Assembly (NCBI RefSeq): GCF_030272615.1
Contig: NC_081407.1
Span: 437,070,230 to 437,134,229 of the forward strand
DNA from: Cryptomeria japonica
Taxonomy: Eukaryota; Streptophyta; Pinopsida; Cupressales; Cupressaceae
DNA length: 64,000 bases
Reading direction: 5' to 3'
Shown: in pieces, positions 45,601 through 56,994 of the stretch
Position numbering within the stretch: the stretch's first letter is position 1
How the letters are laid out: each line of letters opens with the position of its first letter
Translations under genes and position numbers: made by a program
The notes under the pieces: generated by a model
The model's database searches: none
What the model was told of the DNA's origin: nothing
What the model saw: the letters and a program-made list of their open reading frames with translations, nothing else

Positions 45601-46059
45601 TTAAGACTGCAATCTGAACCATTCCTTATATAAAGTTTCAGACTTTCTAGAGAAGTCTAGAGACGAAAACAGGCCTGAATTCCAATCAAGGTTCATCCGA
45701 ACAATATATCTTTACTATTCTAAGAACTTGTCAAGTTGCTGGTCATACGTACTTTATCTAACCGGCCTGATACCAATCTGCCAAAGCGCATGAAAAAATA
45801 GAGGTCTCCAGTTTGTCCTTCCACTAAGGTATGGCCTACCTCTAGCTAAAATGAAGCTCCCATGCTCGATCCACATTCACCGACATCCGATGCGCAATGA
45901 TAATAGATCTTGAGATCCACATTGGTTATGTCTACACCTTGGGCCATAGAATTACCCATCAAAAGTTTCCATGATGGCCCAGGTACCTTCTTGCTTCTTA
46001 TCCGATCCCTGACTTGACTTTGCAGACCGATTCAGCCAAATCATCCTTTATAATCTGTT

Positions 46060-46400
46060 TCAGCTCATTCTGCCAGTCAAAATTTGAGATTTTCTCAGTG
46101 TATGATTCCAGTGAGACACCAACATTAGATAGATAATCAACTTCTTTGTTTTCTTCACGGAAAGTGTGGGAAATTCATAATTTTGAAATTGGTTAAGGTG
46201 CATTACAATATCAACCAAATAGCAATGAAGCTTCCAATTGGGTGTCGAGTTATTCTTAGTGACATTGATTATAATTTGTGAGTCCCCCTCTATTTCCACA
46301 GATGTAAATCCATTATCAACACAAAATTTGAGACCATTATATGGATACCATTAGCCTCCAACTAAACTCCCTGTCATAAGAATCCAAGTTCTCATCCACA
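46060..46400 (-). pseudogene. RNase H-like domain fragment
   Basis: The minus strand reads LEANGIH..GFTSVEIEGDSQIIINVT, then WKLHCYLVDIVMHLNQFQNY. The pattern 'E-A.A...G...C.D.G......EGDSQ..I' is that of the RVT_3-type RNase H domains found in plant retroelement and LINE-derived proteins; the Glu and Asp of EGDS are active-site candidates. One or two frame changes occur near 46310. Confidence 0.6.
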
Positions 46401-46439
46401 AACACTCATCACAAACACTTATTATCTCTAAATGTGTCA

Positions 46440-46710
46440 TATGTGGCATACTATCCATAGATGGGGATCCATAGAATTCTCTAGACATCCTCTAGCGTCA
46501 CCTACATCTCACCTATCTATAGGTGAAATGAGCTATTCTTGTTGTGCCATCTCTCAACTAAGACAATCAGTAGTATGAGATTAGCCCAAATTCTAGGCAT
46601 GAAAACCACATGACATATTCCTATTGAGCCTATTGTCAAATGGTCAATATCCATCAACATGGGTTGCATACTCTCGATTAGAGGATGCCTCTCCCACAAC
46701 ATCATCATAT
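46440..46710 (-). pseudogene. plant mobile domain (PMD) fragment with in-frame stops
   Basis: A single minus-strand frame reads PLIESMQPMLMDIDHLTIG, LIVLVERWHNKNSSFHL, stop, IGEM, stop, VTLEDV, stop, RILWIPIYG. The ALVERW....TFH.P.GEMT.TLEDV..LL.LP..G core identifies the plant mobile domain. This domain occurs in MULE- and gypsy-associated proteins and in the MAIL1 family. The frame has at least three stops but no frame change. Confidence 0.7.
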
Positions 46711-46799
46711 CTAGGTCATCCTACAATCAAGCCAACCATTGTGTCAATAGCTAAACATATTACAAACTTAATCACAACCTTGTCACATGATCTAAATTA

Positions 46800-48530
46800 G
46801 TCAACTGTGCAACTTTATCATATGCATAGTATCCTCTATCAAGTGCACAATTCATCAATTGTGACACCATATGTCAGTTGCTTAGATCCTTCATGCTTTA
46901 CTTTAGTTCTCTTAATTTTAGGATTAGGGCATCTCTTGCTTTCTATAAAGAAAGTCTTTATGCATTGTATCACTTTTTCTGTAATCTTTGCTTTTGAAGA
47001 ATATGGCATATTTTTCTTGCTACTCTCATTTGTAGAAGGTGTTCTAGTTTTTTGTTTGATCTTGTAGGCTTGTGTTGCAAAATTTTGTGTTACAAAATTG
47101 GAAATGGTATTAGAGATATCAAAATTTAACAATGATGATATAAATATTAAGAGAATAGACTATGCATATAGACCTCTAAATAATCTTGATAAACACTTGC
47201 CTATGCATTTTAGGTACCACATTAAAGAACACAATGAAACCAAAAAGAAAAACTTTCCACATTACTATTTTGATAGAAAATATGGGGAAAGATGATATAG
47301 TGGAGTTCCTAACATGAGAGGTATGGGAAAAGTATCAAACACATTTTTAGAGGAATCTTTCTTGGTATAGAATGGACAAGATTGGTGGGTTGAATGAATC
47401 TTATACATCAGCCATTGAGAAGTTTGGCATAGAGTAATCATTTATATGTGAGTTAGGAATACCAATAAACCTTTTATTTCTAGAGTTCATTATTGAGATC
47501 CATCCACATAATGTAAGGTACTTTATAATGCCACTTGTAATTTAGTCTTTTTTGGAATTTTGAAATAAGGGAGTATAAGGTAGTAGCCGGATTTAATGGG
47601 CAATAAGAAGAAACTACAAGTATTGGACAACATCTCGTCTTTCAAAAATATATTGACAGGAGGATAATTTGGGTATGACAGAAGAAGGAACTAGATCTTG
47701 AATATCATGGGAAGCTTGTTTATCAAATGCCTTATGGACAAATTCATGTTTGAGGTGGGTTCACGATGTTTGTTGGAGCTTGGGAGGTCCCTCAATTCTT
47801 TAAACATATAGATTCCTTTCCTAACAAACCTCTTTCCTTTAAACTTGTTGATGAAGAATAAAGGGCGTTCATTATACTAAAATAGCTTGTTCCACCAAAT
47901 GGAAGAGGCAGGGAAATTAAGACCATGCTAAAGAGAATTGTCATACCAAGTGAGGTGTTAGGAAACTATTTACCAAGGTTTCCAAATGCTATTAAATGAG
48001 TCTATCTCTAAATTTTTGTTTAGGTAGTCTAGTATTTAATTACAATCCTAATGTATAATGTTGAATCTCCAAAGTTCTTGAAATAGGTAAGTTGGACACC
48101 CATGAGGAGCTACAAGATATTGTTTATTATTATTCTCTGAAATTATATGAGATGTTGCAATGACATTGAATAAGGGAGGTTATAAAAGGAAGTTAAAAAC
48201 AAGTTATGTATCATCTTTTTCAAAATAGGCAATGAAAATATGAATACAATTATTACACTTGTGGAACTCATAGGAAAGATAAAGTAGGCTTGATGCCATC
48301 TTATGGTGAGGTTTATGATGCATCAATGAATATAATGGGTTAGTTTTTATTTTGATGACCACTCACATGCAGTGGGGTATGAGATTTTTTAACAATTAGA
48401 AATAAAGCAAATAACTAAAACTAAAAAACTAAAATAACTTTTATGCATAATCATCCCAAATAAAGCTGAAAAACTAAAAGCATAAAACTATGCAAGTGGG
48501 AGGAATTACTAAACAATATTCCAACACTGA
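46800..48530. other. decayed sequence; weak plus-strand coding traces
   Basis: At 47098-47430 the plus strand reads KFNNDDINIKRIDYAYRPLN, HFRYHIKEHNETKKKNFPHY and, after a frame change, RMDKIGGLNESYTSAIEKFG. It looks like a broken protein but I recognise no family. The rest (47440-48530) shows only isolated short frames. Confidence 0.35.
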
Positions 48531-48563
48531 GAATGTCACATATATATTGAAATGCTTAGATTT

Positions 48564-48797
48564 GTTATAGAACAATTTCATGCACATAGAATCAAAAAAC
48601 AATTTTTATATTTTTCACCATATATATTGAAATCCTCCAATTTCTTGTCGAGCAAGAATAGAAACTCAAATGTGCTACAAGAATTTAATTTAATTTGTAC
48701 TCATATATACTGAAATGCTTGAAATTGATGTTATAGAACAATTTCATGCACATACAATAAAAAACATATGTTTTTTCACCATATATAATGAAATGCT
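48564..48797. repeat. direct repeat, copy 1 (~235 bp)
   Basis: AGAACAATTTCATGCACATA through CACCATATATAATGAAATGC recurs in the same order at 50151-50386. The unit itself contains two related halves (CATATATATTGAAATGCT plus GAACAATTTCAT). Confidence 0.75.
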
Positions 48798-48799
48798 CA

Positions 48800-50150
48800 A
48801 ATTTCTATCCTATAAGGACTTAATTTGTAGAGGAATCGACATGATTTAAGTTATACAACCTTCCATTGGAGTAACAGTCAAACAAGTGCTTAACAAAAAA
48901 TGGGGTTGTGCTAAGAAAAACATTGGAGATTGATATGTGCAACCCTAATTTATGCATGAATCCAAATTGATAGCAATCAAGGAAATTTTGACTCAAATTA
49001 CAATAAATAGAAGTTCGTTACATGGGATTAAGAGAGAGATCCCAAAATCTTTTACCTGAAATGCAAATGTCATTCTCACAATGAAGGCTCTTGCACTCGA
49101 TGACCTCGTAGGACCATGACACGATGGATCCCCAAAGATACATGTTGACAAGACCCTTATCAATACTCGACTCAAGAAGAACCTAAGGACAAGACAAGGA
49201 AGCAAGAATTAGACTCCCATACCTTTTTGAATGTCATTTGGCTTAATATGCTTAATCTATGAATCCACTTAAGTTTTGTCCACTAAGTAAATTGCCTATA
49301 CCCCTATCCCTTTCCCTGCCCTTGCTTTTGGGTATGGATCTTTCATTGGATCAATGACTGGATCTAGAGATAGATCTGTAAATGGAACCAAGTGAAGGTA
49401 TACTGCGAGATCTAGGTACCATACAGTGATAGGTCCCGATATGCTGCTAGCTCGTATAGATACCCTATGAAACAAAGGGAAAGAATGTTGAACATGAAGA
49501 AATGGGGGACTCAAAATTAGAGGATGTCGATAAGAACGATGAGATGGACATCATTGTCAACACTTGTTACTCTCAACAAAGTGAAAAGTGTTCATCTTCT
49601 CCAGAAATTACAACACTGGTCCTTTGATCTATATTGGAACTTTGATATCCTCCTAAAAGCCAGAGAATTCACATGTTCAGTGCTACACAACAAGATATGA
49701 GTTGGGGATAGACCAATAAAAATAGGGTTCATTGGGCCTTGCCAATGCCCTTTTTCTGAACTCCACAAAGAAATGTTGGATAATTTATTATTACAATTCC
49801 CCATTGCATTATCATAGGAATGTTGGGAGTGGATGCGTAAAAGGTTGAGCTTGATTGACATTTATTTGGATTCATAGTTTGTAATCAGAGTAAATCATCA
49901 GATATAGAAGTCAACAAAGATAGTAAATCAGCCAATCATCAACACACATAAAGAACAATCATAACACAAGTAAATGGACCAACAACAACATCATTAGTGT
50001 TTGAGTTGCTCCCTCTAGATGTGAGCTTGTTGTAGCTAACCATTCAACACTTCTAACTCAAGCCAACTCTAGGAGTGATATCCCATCTTGGGAATTGTAT
50101 ATAGAAACATTTGAATTGATATCCAGAATATAGAATATAAAATATGAGAT
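48800..50150. other. sequence between the two direct repeats, no gene recognised
   Basis: Mixed AT-rich sequence with short minus-strand frames (48993-49205, 49296-49514, 49592-49861) without recognisable domains. Confidence 0.4.
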
Positions 50151-50386
50151 AGAGAACAATTTCATGCACATAGAATCAAAAGACAATTTTTGTTTTTTTT
50201 CACCATATATATTGAAATCCTCCAATTTCTTACCGAGCTAGAATAGAAACTCAATTGTGCTACAAGAATTTTATTTTATTTGTAGTCATATATATTGAAA
50301 TGCTTGAATTTGATGTTATAGAACAATTTCATTCACATACAACAAAAAACATATGTTTTTCACAATATATAATGAAATGCTAAGAA
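50151..50386. repeat. direct repeat, copy 2 (~235 bp)
   Basis: Second copy of 48564-48797, with scattered substitutions and small indels. The pair encloses 1.35 kb and might be very short LTRs or a local duplication. Confidence 0.75.
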
Positions 50387-51620
50387 CAATTTCAAAATAG
50401 GGAAGATTAGAGTATCAGTTGCTGTCAACCAATTTTATTTTTGTCCGGTAAAGATATATTTATATTAATTCTGAAAATGTTTGCATTCTAAAAGAAAAAT
50501 CTCCATGGCTAGCCGACTAGACTATTGAAGCTGGTATACGTCCATACATAACACATTGAAAAACATTTAAAAAACAAACACAATCCTTACTTCAAAAAAG
50601 GCTGTATATTCCATCTCGCTACTCCACGTGAACAGTCGCCATGCCCTCTTCCACATCCATCACTTCCATGTTCCTCACTTGGTTCATTTCTGTCTCCCTA
50701 CTGGAGCCTTCACTGAACTGCAACACACGACCCTGCTTAGTTTTTCCTCTTACACAAGGTCGACCCCGTCGTTTTATGCATGCAGGAACCGTTCGTTGCA
50801 CAAGTGCTCTATATTCCAACCAAGGTCCCCATTTTTCCATCTCCACATGTGCTTGCTAGACATCGACCGTCTCAAGGTATTGCACAATAGCATGCATTCC
50901 AGCCTATGCTACACTTCTTCTCGCCTCTTTATCGAATATGGTACTCTAGAGCAAGAATGGTCACAAGGGAGGAGTGAATTCACTCATGTGAATCCACGCT
51001 TTGTCCACACTATCAAAGCCATCCATGTCTCGTGCCAAACCTAATAAAGCTTCCATTCCCCCTAGCCATTCCTTCTTGACACACCTGCTCATGATTTATT
51101 GTTCACAACAGGTCGGAGCTCCAGACACCATGCCATAAATAGAGACATTATGTCCGAATTTGTTCTGTACTTTCATCCACCGTCTAGATACTCAGGTCCA
51201 AGGATTAAATTCATTGCGGAAAAGAATGTGTTGTCTTCATAGATGAACAAGTTCATCAACCTATCATTTCTTATTCCTCCCCAAAATGCGACTTGTGTTT
51301 TGCTTGTCTCTAAAGAAAAGTTGGCCTCCATATTTGAATTCGAGATACCTGTAATTCCAAAATAGACATGCAAATCTGTTAGACTAACAATGATGTCTAT
51401 AAATTATTTGTATTTTTATCAACCTATGCATTAATTTTTTAGAGCTTTCTAATAACTAAATTCATCTACCACAAGTTCCATGTTATTCTAGAATCTAAGT
51501 ACTTGTATTCTGCACCATAGTCTGTGGATGTTTTTGTACACTTACACATATCCATATCATGCTATCCTATGAAGACCTTGGATTCATATGACACACACAA
51601 CTAATAGAAAATTTCATTCC
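50387..51620. other. no recognised gene; open frames without domains
   Basis: The longest frame (50628-51044, plus, 138 codons) is His/Ser/Phe-rich and looks like the antisense of a decayed sequence. The minus frame 51173-51373 (QVAFWGGIRNDRLMNLFIYE) looks protein-like but is unidentified. Confidence 0.35.
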
Positions 51621-51699
51621 GATATCAACTAACAAGGCGTGTTATGCGCTTTCACAATTTCGCGCATGACTGCTCCAAAATGGTAGTACGCACTGACTA

Positions 51700-52205
51700 A
51701 CATGCCTGTTAGTCGCACATTTTACACCATTAATTTTTTGATCAATGGATAGAGATTGACTAACACAACGCTAACACGTTGTATGAAAGGTCCATTTTGG
51801 AGGGTCCTATTTTGGAGGGAGGGTCACGACGACTATTTTGGTTCCAAATGAACCTTTCGTACAACACGATAACAATGTGTTAGTCAATCACAACCATTTA
51901 TTGCAAAATCGATGGTGTAAAATGAATGACTAACACGTGTGTTAGTAAATCCATTCTGTCATTTTGGAGCTTGAACACACGTGTCCATTTTGGAGCCAGA
52001 ATAGCTCCAATCGGTCCCCTAACACGCTTGTTAGAGAATCCGTACTGTTGTTTTGGAGTGTATTCTGGCTCCAAAATGATAGTATGGATTGACTAACACG
52101 TGTGTTAGTCACGCATTTTACACCATCAATTTTGCAATAAATGGCTATGATTGATTAACACGTTGCTATCACGCTATACAAAAGGTCTATTTTGGAGCTA
52201 GAATA
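51700..52205. mobile_element. palindromic MITE-like repeat with ~100-bp inverted arms
   Basis: 51849-51950 and 52095-52200 are reverse complements over about 100 bp. The landmarks are AACCTTTCGTACAACACG / CGCTATACAAAAGGT, TTGCAAAATCGATGG / CCATCAATTTTGCAA, and GACTAACACGTGTGTTAG at both inner ends. A third arm-like copy lies at 51719-51800. The centre holds TTTGGAGCCAGAATAG and its inverse. It has no coding capacity. Related ends occur at 24895 and 26162. Confidence 0.65.
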
Positions 52206-52236
52206 GCTTCGACCAGACAAGACCGACCAAAAACCT

Positions 52237-52330
52237 AACACTACTTCTAACCCTAACCCGCCTTCTAACCCTAACGCGACATGCAAACCTAACACGGCTA
52301 ACCCTAACGCAACAACCTAACATGCATTCT
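52237..52330. repeat. telomere-like CCTAAC motifs
   Basis: Repeated TCTAACCCTAACGCGAC-like phrases. They recall but do not equal the plant telomere repeat CCCTAAA. A shorter version is at 23411-23445, in the matching dispersed repeat. Confidence 0.5.
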
Positions 52331-52394
52331 AACCATGGGGAAACTTCTAACCCACTCCCACCCGTCCAATCCAAAATCTACACTCACAAAGATA

Positions 52395-52585
52395 TTCTTT
52401 GGCCTTGCTAATTCGCGGATTGCGTGCCTGCCTTTTTCTATGGCCTCGTGAAATGATGAATTAGACTATCATGGTGTGTTATGTGCTTTCGCTGATTTGC
52501 GGACTACGTGTCCACCTTTTTCTGTGGCCTTGTGAAATGACAAATTTGACAAAAATGGCATGTTATGCGCCTTCACAGATGATCT
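52395..52585. repeat. two isolated copies of the 84-bp satellite unit
   Basis: GCTAATTCGCGGATTGCG, GGCCTCGTGAAATGATGAAT and TGGTGTGTTATGTGCTTTCG, followed by a second copy, match the older variant of the array at 36785-38545. A third fragment is at about 51630-51665. Confidence 0.8.
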
Positions 52586-52739
52586 AGCTTAGCCACGGCT
52601 GCACAACCCACTGTTCAAAAGGTTGTTCAAAAGGGCTGACCCACTACCAGACTACCATGGCTTGTTAGTCGAGAGTCATGATGTAAGGCTTTTTGGAGCC
52701 AGCGTACACGTGTCCCGCGTGGTCTCTAACCCTAACACG

Positions 52740-53190
52740 ATGATTAGACAGGCAAATTTCCTCCCTATTCTGCCTCCAAAATAGGCAAATTTTTGCACTA
52801 CATATAAAGCAAAACAAGAAATGAAAACAAACAATGCAAAACCATAATAGATGCGTCCATCATTTTAAATAAAATCCAAATAGAAATAGGAAAAAGATGA
52901 CTTGTAGAGGCGGATTTCAACATACCTCACACCCACCATGACACAGAAAATTGCAGTCCCAGAAATTCACCCTCAACAATCGGACGCCCTTCAACAATGC
53001 AACTTGCTTCAACAATTGGACGCCCTTCAACAACGTAGCTTGCTTCTTCAACAAGCCCTTCAACAATGAGTCATAACCTGCTTCTTCAACAAGAGCCCTT
53101 CAACAATGAGTCACAGCCTGCACTTCAACGATAATGTTTTAATCACGCATTAGTCTTCTTTTTTGCACGTTAGGCACAAAATGGCGCCAC
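52740..53190 (+). repeat. dispersed repeat, direct copy of 23440-23790
   Basis: Colinear with 23440-23790, with an expanded run of CTTCAACAATG/TTCTTCAACAAG motifs (52975-53125). It directly adjoins the right inverted arm. Confidence 0.75.
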
Positions 53191-53214
53191 ATTTTTTGAA
53201 AGCGGCGCCCTCTT

Positions 53215-53590
53215 TTTCCCGCTGGTATGCCGTCTGAATGTGGTTTCTTAAATCGCCAGTGGTTTTTTTATTTTATGGCTTTTTTTTGAAGCTCGCACCC
53301 TCTTTTTCTTGCTGGTATGCCATTCGAATGCAGTTTCTACAGTCACCGACAGTTTTTTTTTTTTTTGGCTTTTAATGTGCGTGTTATGCACAAAATACCT
53401 CCGCTAACCACTAAGCAAGCCGTGGTCGTCCTCTGACATGTCCACGTAATTTCGTGTGGGGCCCAATGATTGAAACCGATGAGTCCACGACAATTCCACA
53501 TCACATACTGTGGGTCCGGCCGCTGCGGAAAATTGGCATGGTATGCATGTTGTTGGTACGATAAGTCACTTTTGGAGCCAAAATAGACGC
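53215..53590 (-). pseudogene. right inverted arm with the conserved coding-like frame
   Basis: The reverse complement of this block matches 24283-24600. On the minus strand the frame PTVCDVE, RFQSLGPTRNYVDMSED, stop, RRYFVHNTHIKS and KKPHSDGIPAGKRGRR parallels the left copy. A TAG replaces the Tyr of GYRR, and an A-rich run plus a partial duplication (about 53270-53390) interrupt it. This copy is therefore dead. Confidence 0.5.
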
Positions 53591-53739
53591 GTCCCATGAA
53601 AACACATAGAACATATTTTAGTTGTTTAAATGTTTTATTTGATTGCCCGTCTACCAAAGACTTTCCGACCAATTTTTTGGCGTGAGAAATGTACAACATG
53701 ATAATTTTACAGTGTGAGACATGAGTTTTCAAGAACAAT

Positions 53740-54709
53740 AGCCTATTTGCTAATTACAATACATTTTATTAATAGTTGTGACTTTAAATTTGTTATTGTT
53801 GTGAAATGTATCATTAGTTGTAAAAAACAATCATCATGTGATCCCACATCATCTGCACAAGTATAGGGGCCTCTTTTGCAAGTCTATTGGTCTGACTTTT
53901 TTTTTTTGCGTTGTTTTGGACACCTTGGCAAAAAGCATGTTAATGTGGCACCATACTTGATGATGTGACCCTGAAACCTTAGTTATAAGTAGGGAACGCC
54001 CTTGTAAGCTATTGCAAAAAATTGAGAGTGATTTGAAATTTCCACATAAGATTTTGAGAAGTGTGAAGTTAGGGTGCACAACTACTGGGTCCTCTCCCCT
54101 ACTTGACGTAGTAAATACATGTTTGCCACGACAACAAGGACTTAGGACCTTAGAAAAGAATTTTAATAATATTTGCAAACTAAGGACCTAGGACCTTAGA
54201 AAAGGCTAGAACTAGCAATTGTACATTGGTGTGTAATGGGTACGCCAAAAAGTATTGAAGGTGAATAAGGAAAAAATTGGTTTATTTTTTGTATACATTT
54301 GTGTAGTACATGAAGTAGATTGACTAGCCATATAGTATGATGTTGTTTGTGTAACAATAGAGAAGTTATATTTACAATTGAACTATGCACCCACTTATAT
54401 GGATATAAGAATAATTGAAACAAAACCTCTACATTTGGATCATAATCAAGCTCCATAACCAACAAGCTCATATTATGTTTGCATCCTTCTCCTCAATTCT
54501 CAATCATTGATTTCAAAATGTGAGTGGGATATAATTATAATTTGATAGAATATTTATAATAATTAAATTTAATAGTTTCAGCTATTTTATAAGATAGCTT
54601 TGATATATGTAATTTTATTTCACAATAAGAAAGTGAACTAAAATATAAAACAATAATTTTCTCAATCTTGAGGTTGACATTAGACAAGTCCCATTGTTTT
54701 GAGGATAGT
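53740..54709. other. no gene recognised
   Basis: AT-rich sequence. The frames at 53849-54178 and 54196-54471 show no recognisable domain. Confidence 0.4.
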
Positions 54710-54885
54710 GATGAATTATTTTTTGGTACATATATTAGTAAAATCAACATTGGATCTAGATAAGTATTGTAGGCAGCCTGTCGCTTCTCACCAAGCAGTT
54801 CCAAGTCTTGAAGACGTGAGACCTGATATTCTTCATCATAACAAAGGTCTATCCAATCTGTTGCTATCAACCGAGGTGGTTTAAA
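54710..54885 (-). pseudogene. gypsy integrase C-terminal fragment
   Basis: The minus strand reads RLIATDWIDLCYDEEYQVSR and LQDLELLGEKRQAAYNTY. This is the L..LDE.RQ.A......Y segment after the integrase core in gypsy polyproteins. The frame then dissolves into AT-rich sequence and no other domain is nearby. Confidence 0.55.
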
Positions 54886-56591
54886 GTATCATTAATTATT
54901 TAATTTCATTTGAAATAATTAGTTTAACATTTTAGTCCTAATTATTTATCCTTAGATAGTGATATAATTAATTTACCTAGGATATTTTTCTATGAACATT
55001 TATGTTCCATATGAGGAAAAAAGTACATACCTTGTCCTTTTTCCATCTTATTTTTATACTTAATGTAGCTTAATCGTAAATACATTGTTCTAACATTCAA
55101 TTTGTCTTATTTTGTGCATAATTTGACACAATCTTGAAGTTTATTATCCATCACCATACCTTAGCCCTTGAAGGTTCGAACCAACCCTCATTATTGTCAT
55201 TCTAAAAAAATTGAATTAGATCATGGGTACAAATTTTCCTTGGATGGAATCGTGTCCATGACTCTATCATCTTAGTTCAAACATTTTTATTACCATCTTA
55301 AGTTAATCCTTTTAGATGTTCTAACTATTGCCCATCAAATTCTACACATAATATATTGAATTAAGTTTGCTCTAGATGTTATTTTATTTTTAGGCTCAAA
55401 CATGCGAATTAATGCCATATTAAATGTCTTTAAATGCTAAGACACTAGTGACAAGGAGTAGGAATATTAGAATTAGAATTTGAATATTTGATCTCAAGGT
55501 TCATTCTTCCATGTCGGGGACTAATCTTGAGTGGCACATAGATGAACCTAGGTCAAGAAGCAACAATATTAAGGAAGGGATAAAATGTATTGAGAAAAAT
55601 TTGAATGGAGTGTATAAAGGAGAAGTAAATATTAAATGCATAGTTTTAAGTGTAAGTGAGTGGAAATATAGATGGATAACAATTAGAGCATGAGCTAATC
55701 TTAGCACAAGAGCATGCCACTTGACATTAAAAAAAAATCATCAAAGTGAACACAATACTAAATGGAAAATGAAACCATTATATAAATTTCATCATTACAG
55801 TAATTTGAATATAATTAAGTGTGTATTTTATTTCTTTAACAATAATCTTATATAATTAAAACAATTAGACAATAGGATATATATGTGTGCACCCATGTTC
55901 AAGATTAAGACATAAAAAATTGTCTAGACACTTTTTTTTCAATCACCTATTATATCATCCATAGTTATGTATGTATGATGCCTTATAATTTTACTTGGAA
56001 TTCAATTTTCAAAATGTCAAATTTTTATTTATGGAAGAGTTTAAGAATATTTTAAAGAAATGACTCATGGATACATGCATATATGTACTTATATATGAGA
56101 GTATGCATATATAATATGTATAGATGTTAATATAAACATGTATACATTAAATTATTGCATGAGTGATAAAATGATAAAATTTCATAATTTAAATAATTAA
56201 TAAATTAACTTGGTATACCAATCCATGACTTAGAGTCGTGAAACCCTAAAAACTCCTATTCAGACCAAATTAGGGTTACCTAACATAACCAATTGACAAA
56301 AGACATGGTCAACATGAGATGACCTGACTCAACTTACAGTTAGGGTTTCCAGATGGCATGAGCTCTCTCTCATTACCTCCCGACCTCATGATACTTCCCC
56401 TCCCTTCTCGGAGGATGACGAACTCCTACACACAATTGGCCAGTTCAAACAGTTAGCCTGAAATCTTGTCATAACTCTGACATTTCAAAAATATTATCAA
56501 CAAAAGTAAACATCTTAAATGTCATCATGTTAAATATCAAAACATCACTTTAACAGTTGAGTCATCATTTCATCATACTGAGCACAAATAA
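54886..56591. other. AT-rich sequence without genes
   Basis: No coding signal. The 60-codon frame at 55511-55693 and its antisense have no recognisable domain. Confidence 0.5.
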
Positions 56592-56697
56592 CATCATTCA
56601 ATTATAACATGAAACATCTAGGGCATCATCATTTAATTATAACATGAAACAACTAGGGCATCATCATTTAATTATAACATGAAACATCTAGAGCATA
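56592..56697. repeat. 35-bp tandem repeat, three copies
   Basis: The core ATTATAACATGAAACA starts at 56601, 56636 and 56671. Each copy ends in a CTAGGGCATCATCATT-like phrase. Confidence 0.9.
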
Positions 56698-56994
56698 CAA
56701 ACAAGAATTTAAATACAAGACAACATAACATATATTTACTTTGGACATAACTGAATTAGACCTCCCTAAAACACAAATGTTATAATTGGCATAAGTTTTT
56801 CATAGTCCATGTTGTATTTGCAAGAATGTTTTGGGACAAACTACGTTAGATTTTTTTGTATCATGATGTTAGATTGCAATAAGAAATCTATCAAGAAGAA
56901 GAAGAATAATACAAAGAAGGATAACAAATAAAATATTAAGAAGAGGGGATAGTGGAGAGGAAATTGGAAAACGAAGGAACAAATGTGAAAGGAT

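Noticed and set aside
50628-51044. 138-codon plus-strand frame
   Set aside because: His/Ser/Phe-rich composition, no domain, no splice context. Probably antisense to decayed sequence.
51173-51373. Possible mariner-like transposase segment (VAFWGGIRNDRL)
   Set aside because: Only a few residues resemble the mariner WGG motif. No DDD/E triad or inverted ends could be found.
52237-52330. True interstitial telomere
   Set aside because: The phrases are CCTAACCCTAACGCG-like, not CCCTAAA tandem repeats.
55165-55185. GGTTCGAACC resembling a tRNA T-arm
   Set aside because: No acceptor, D-arm or anticodon stem can be built around it.
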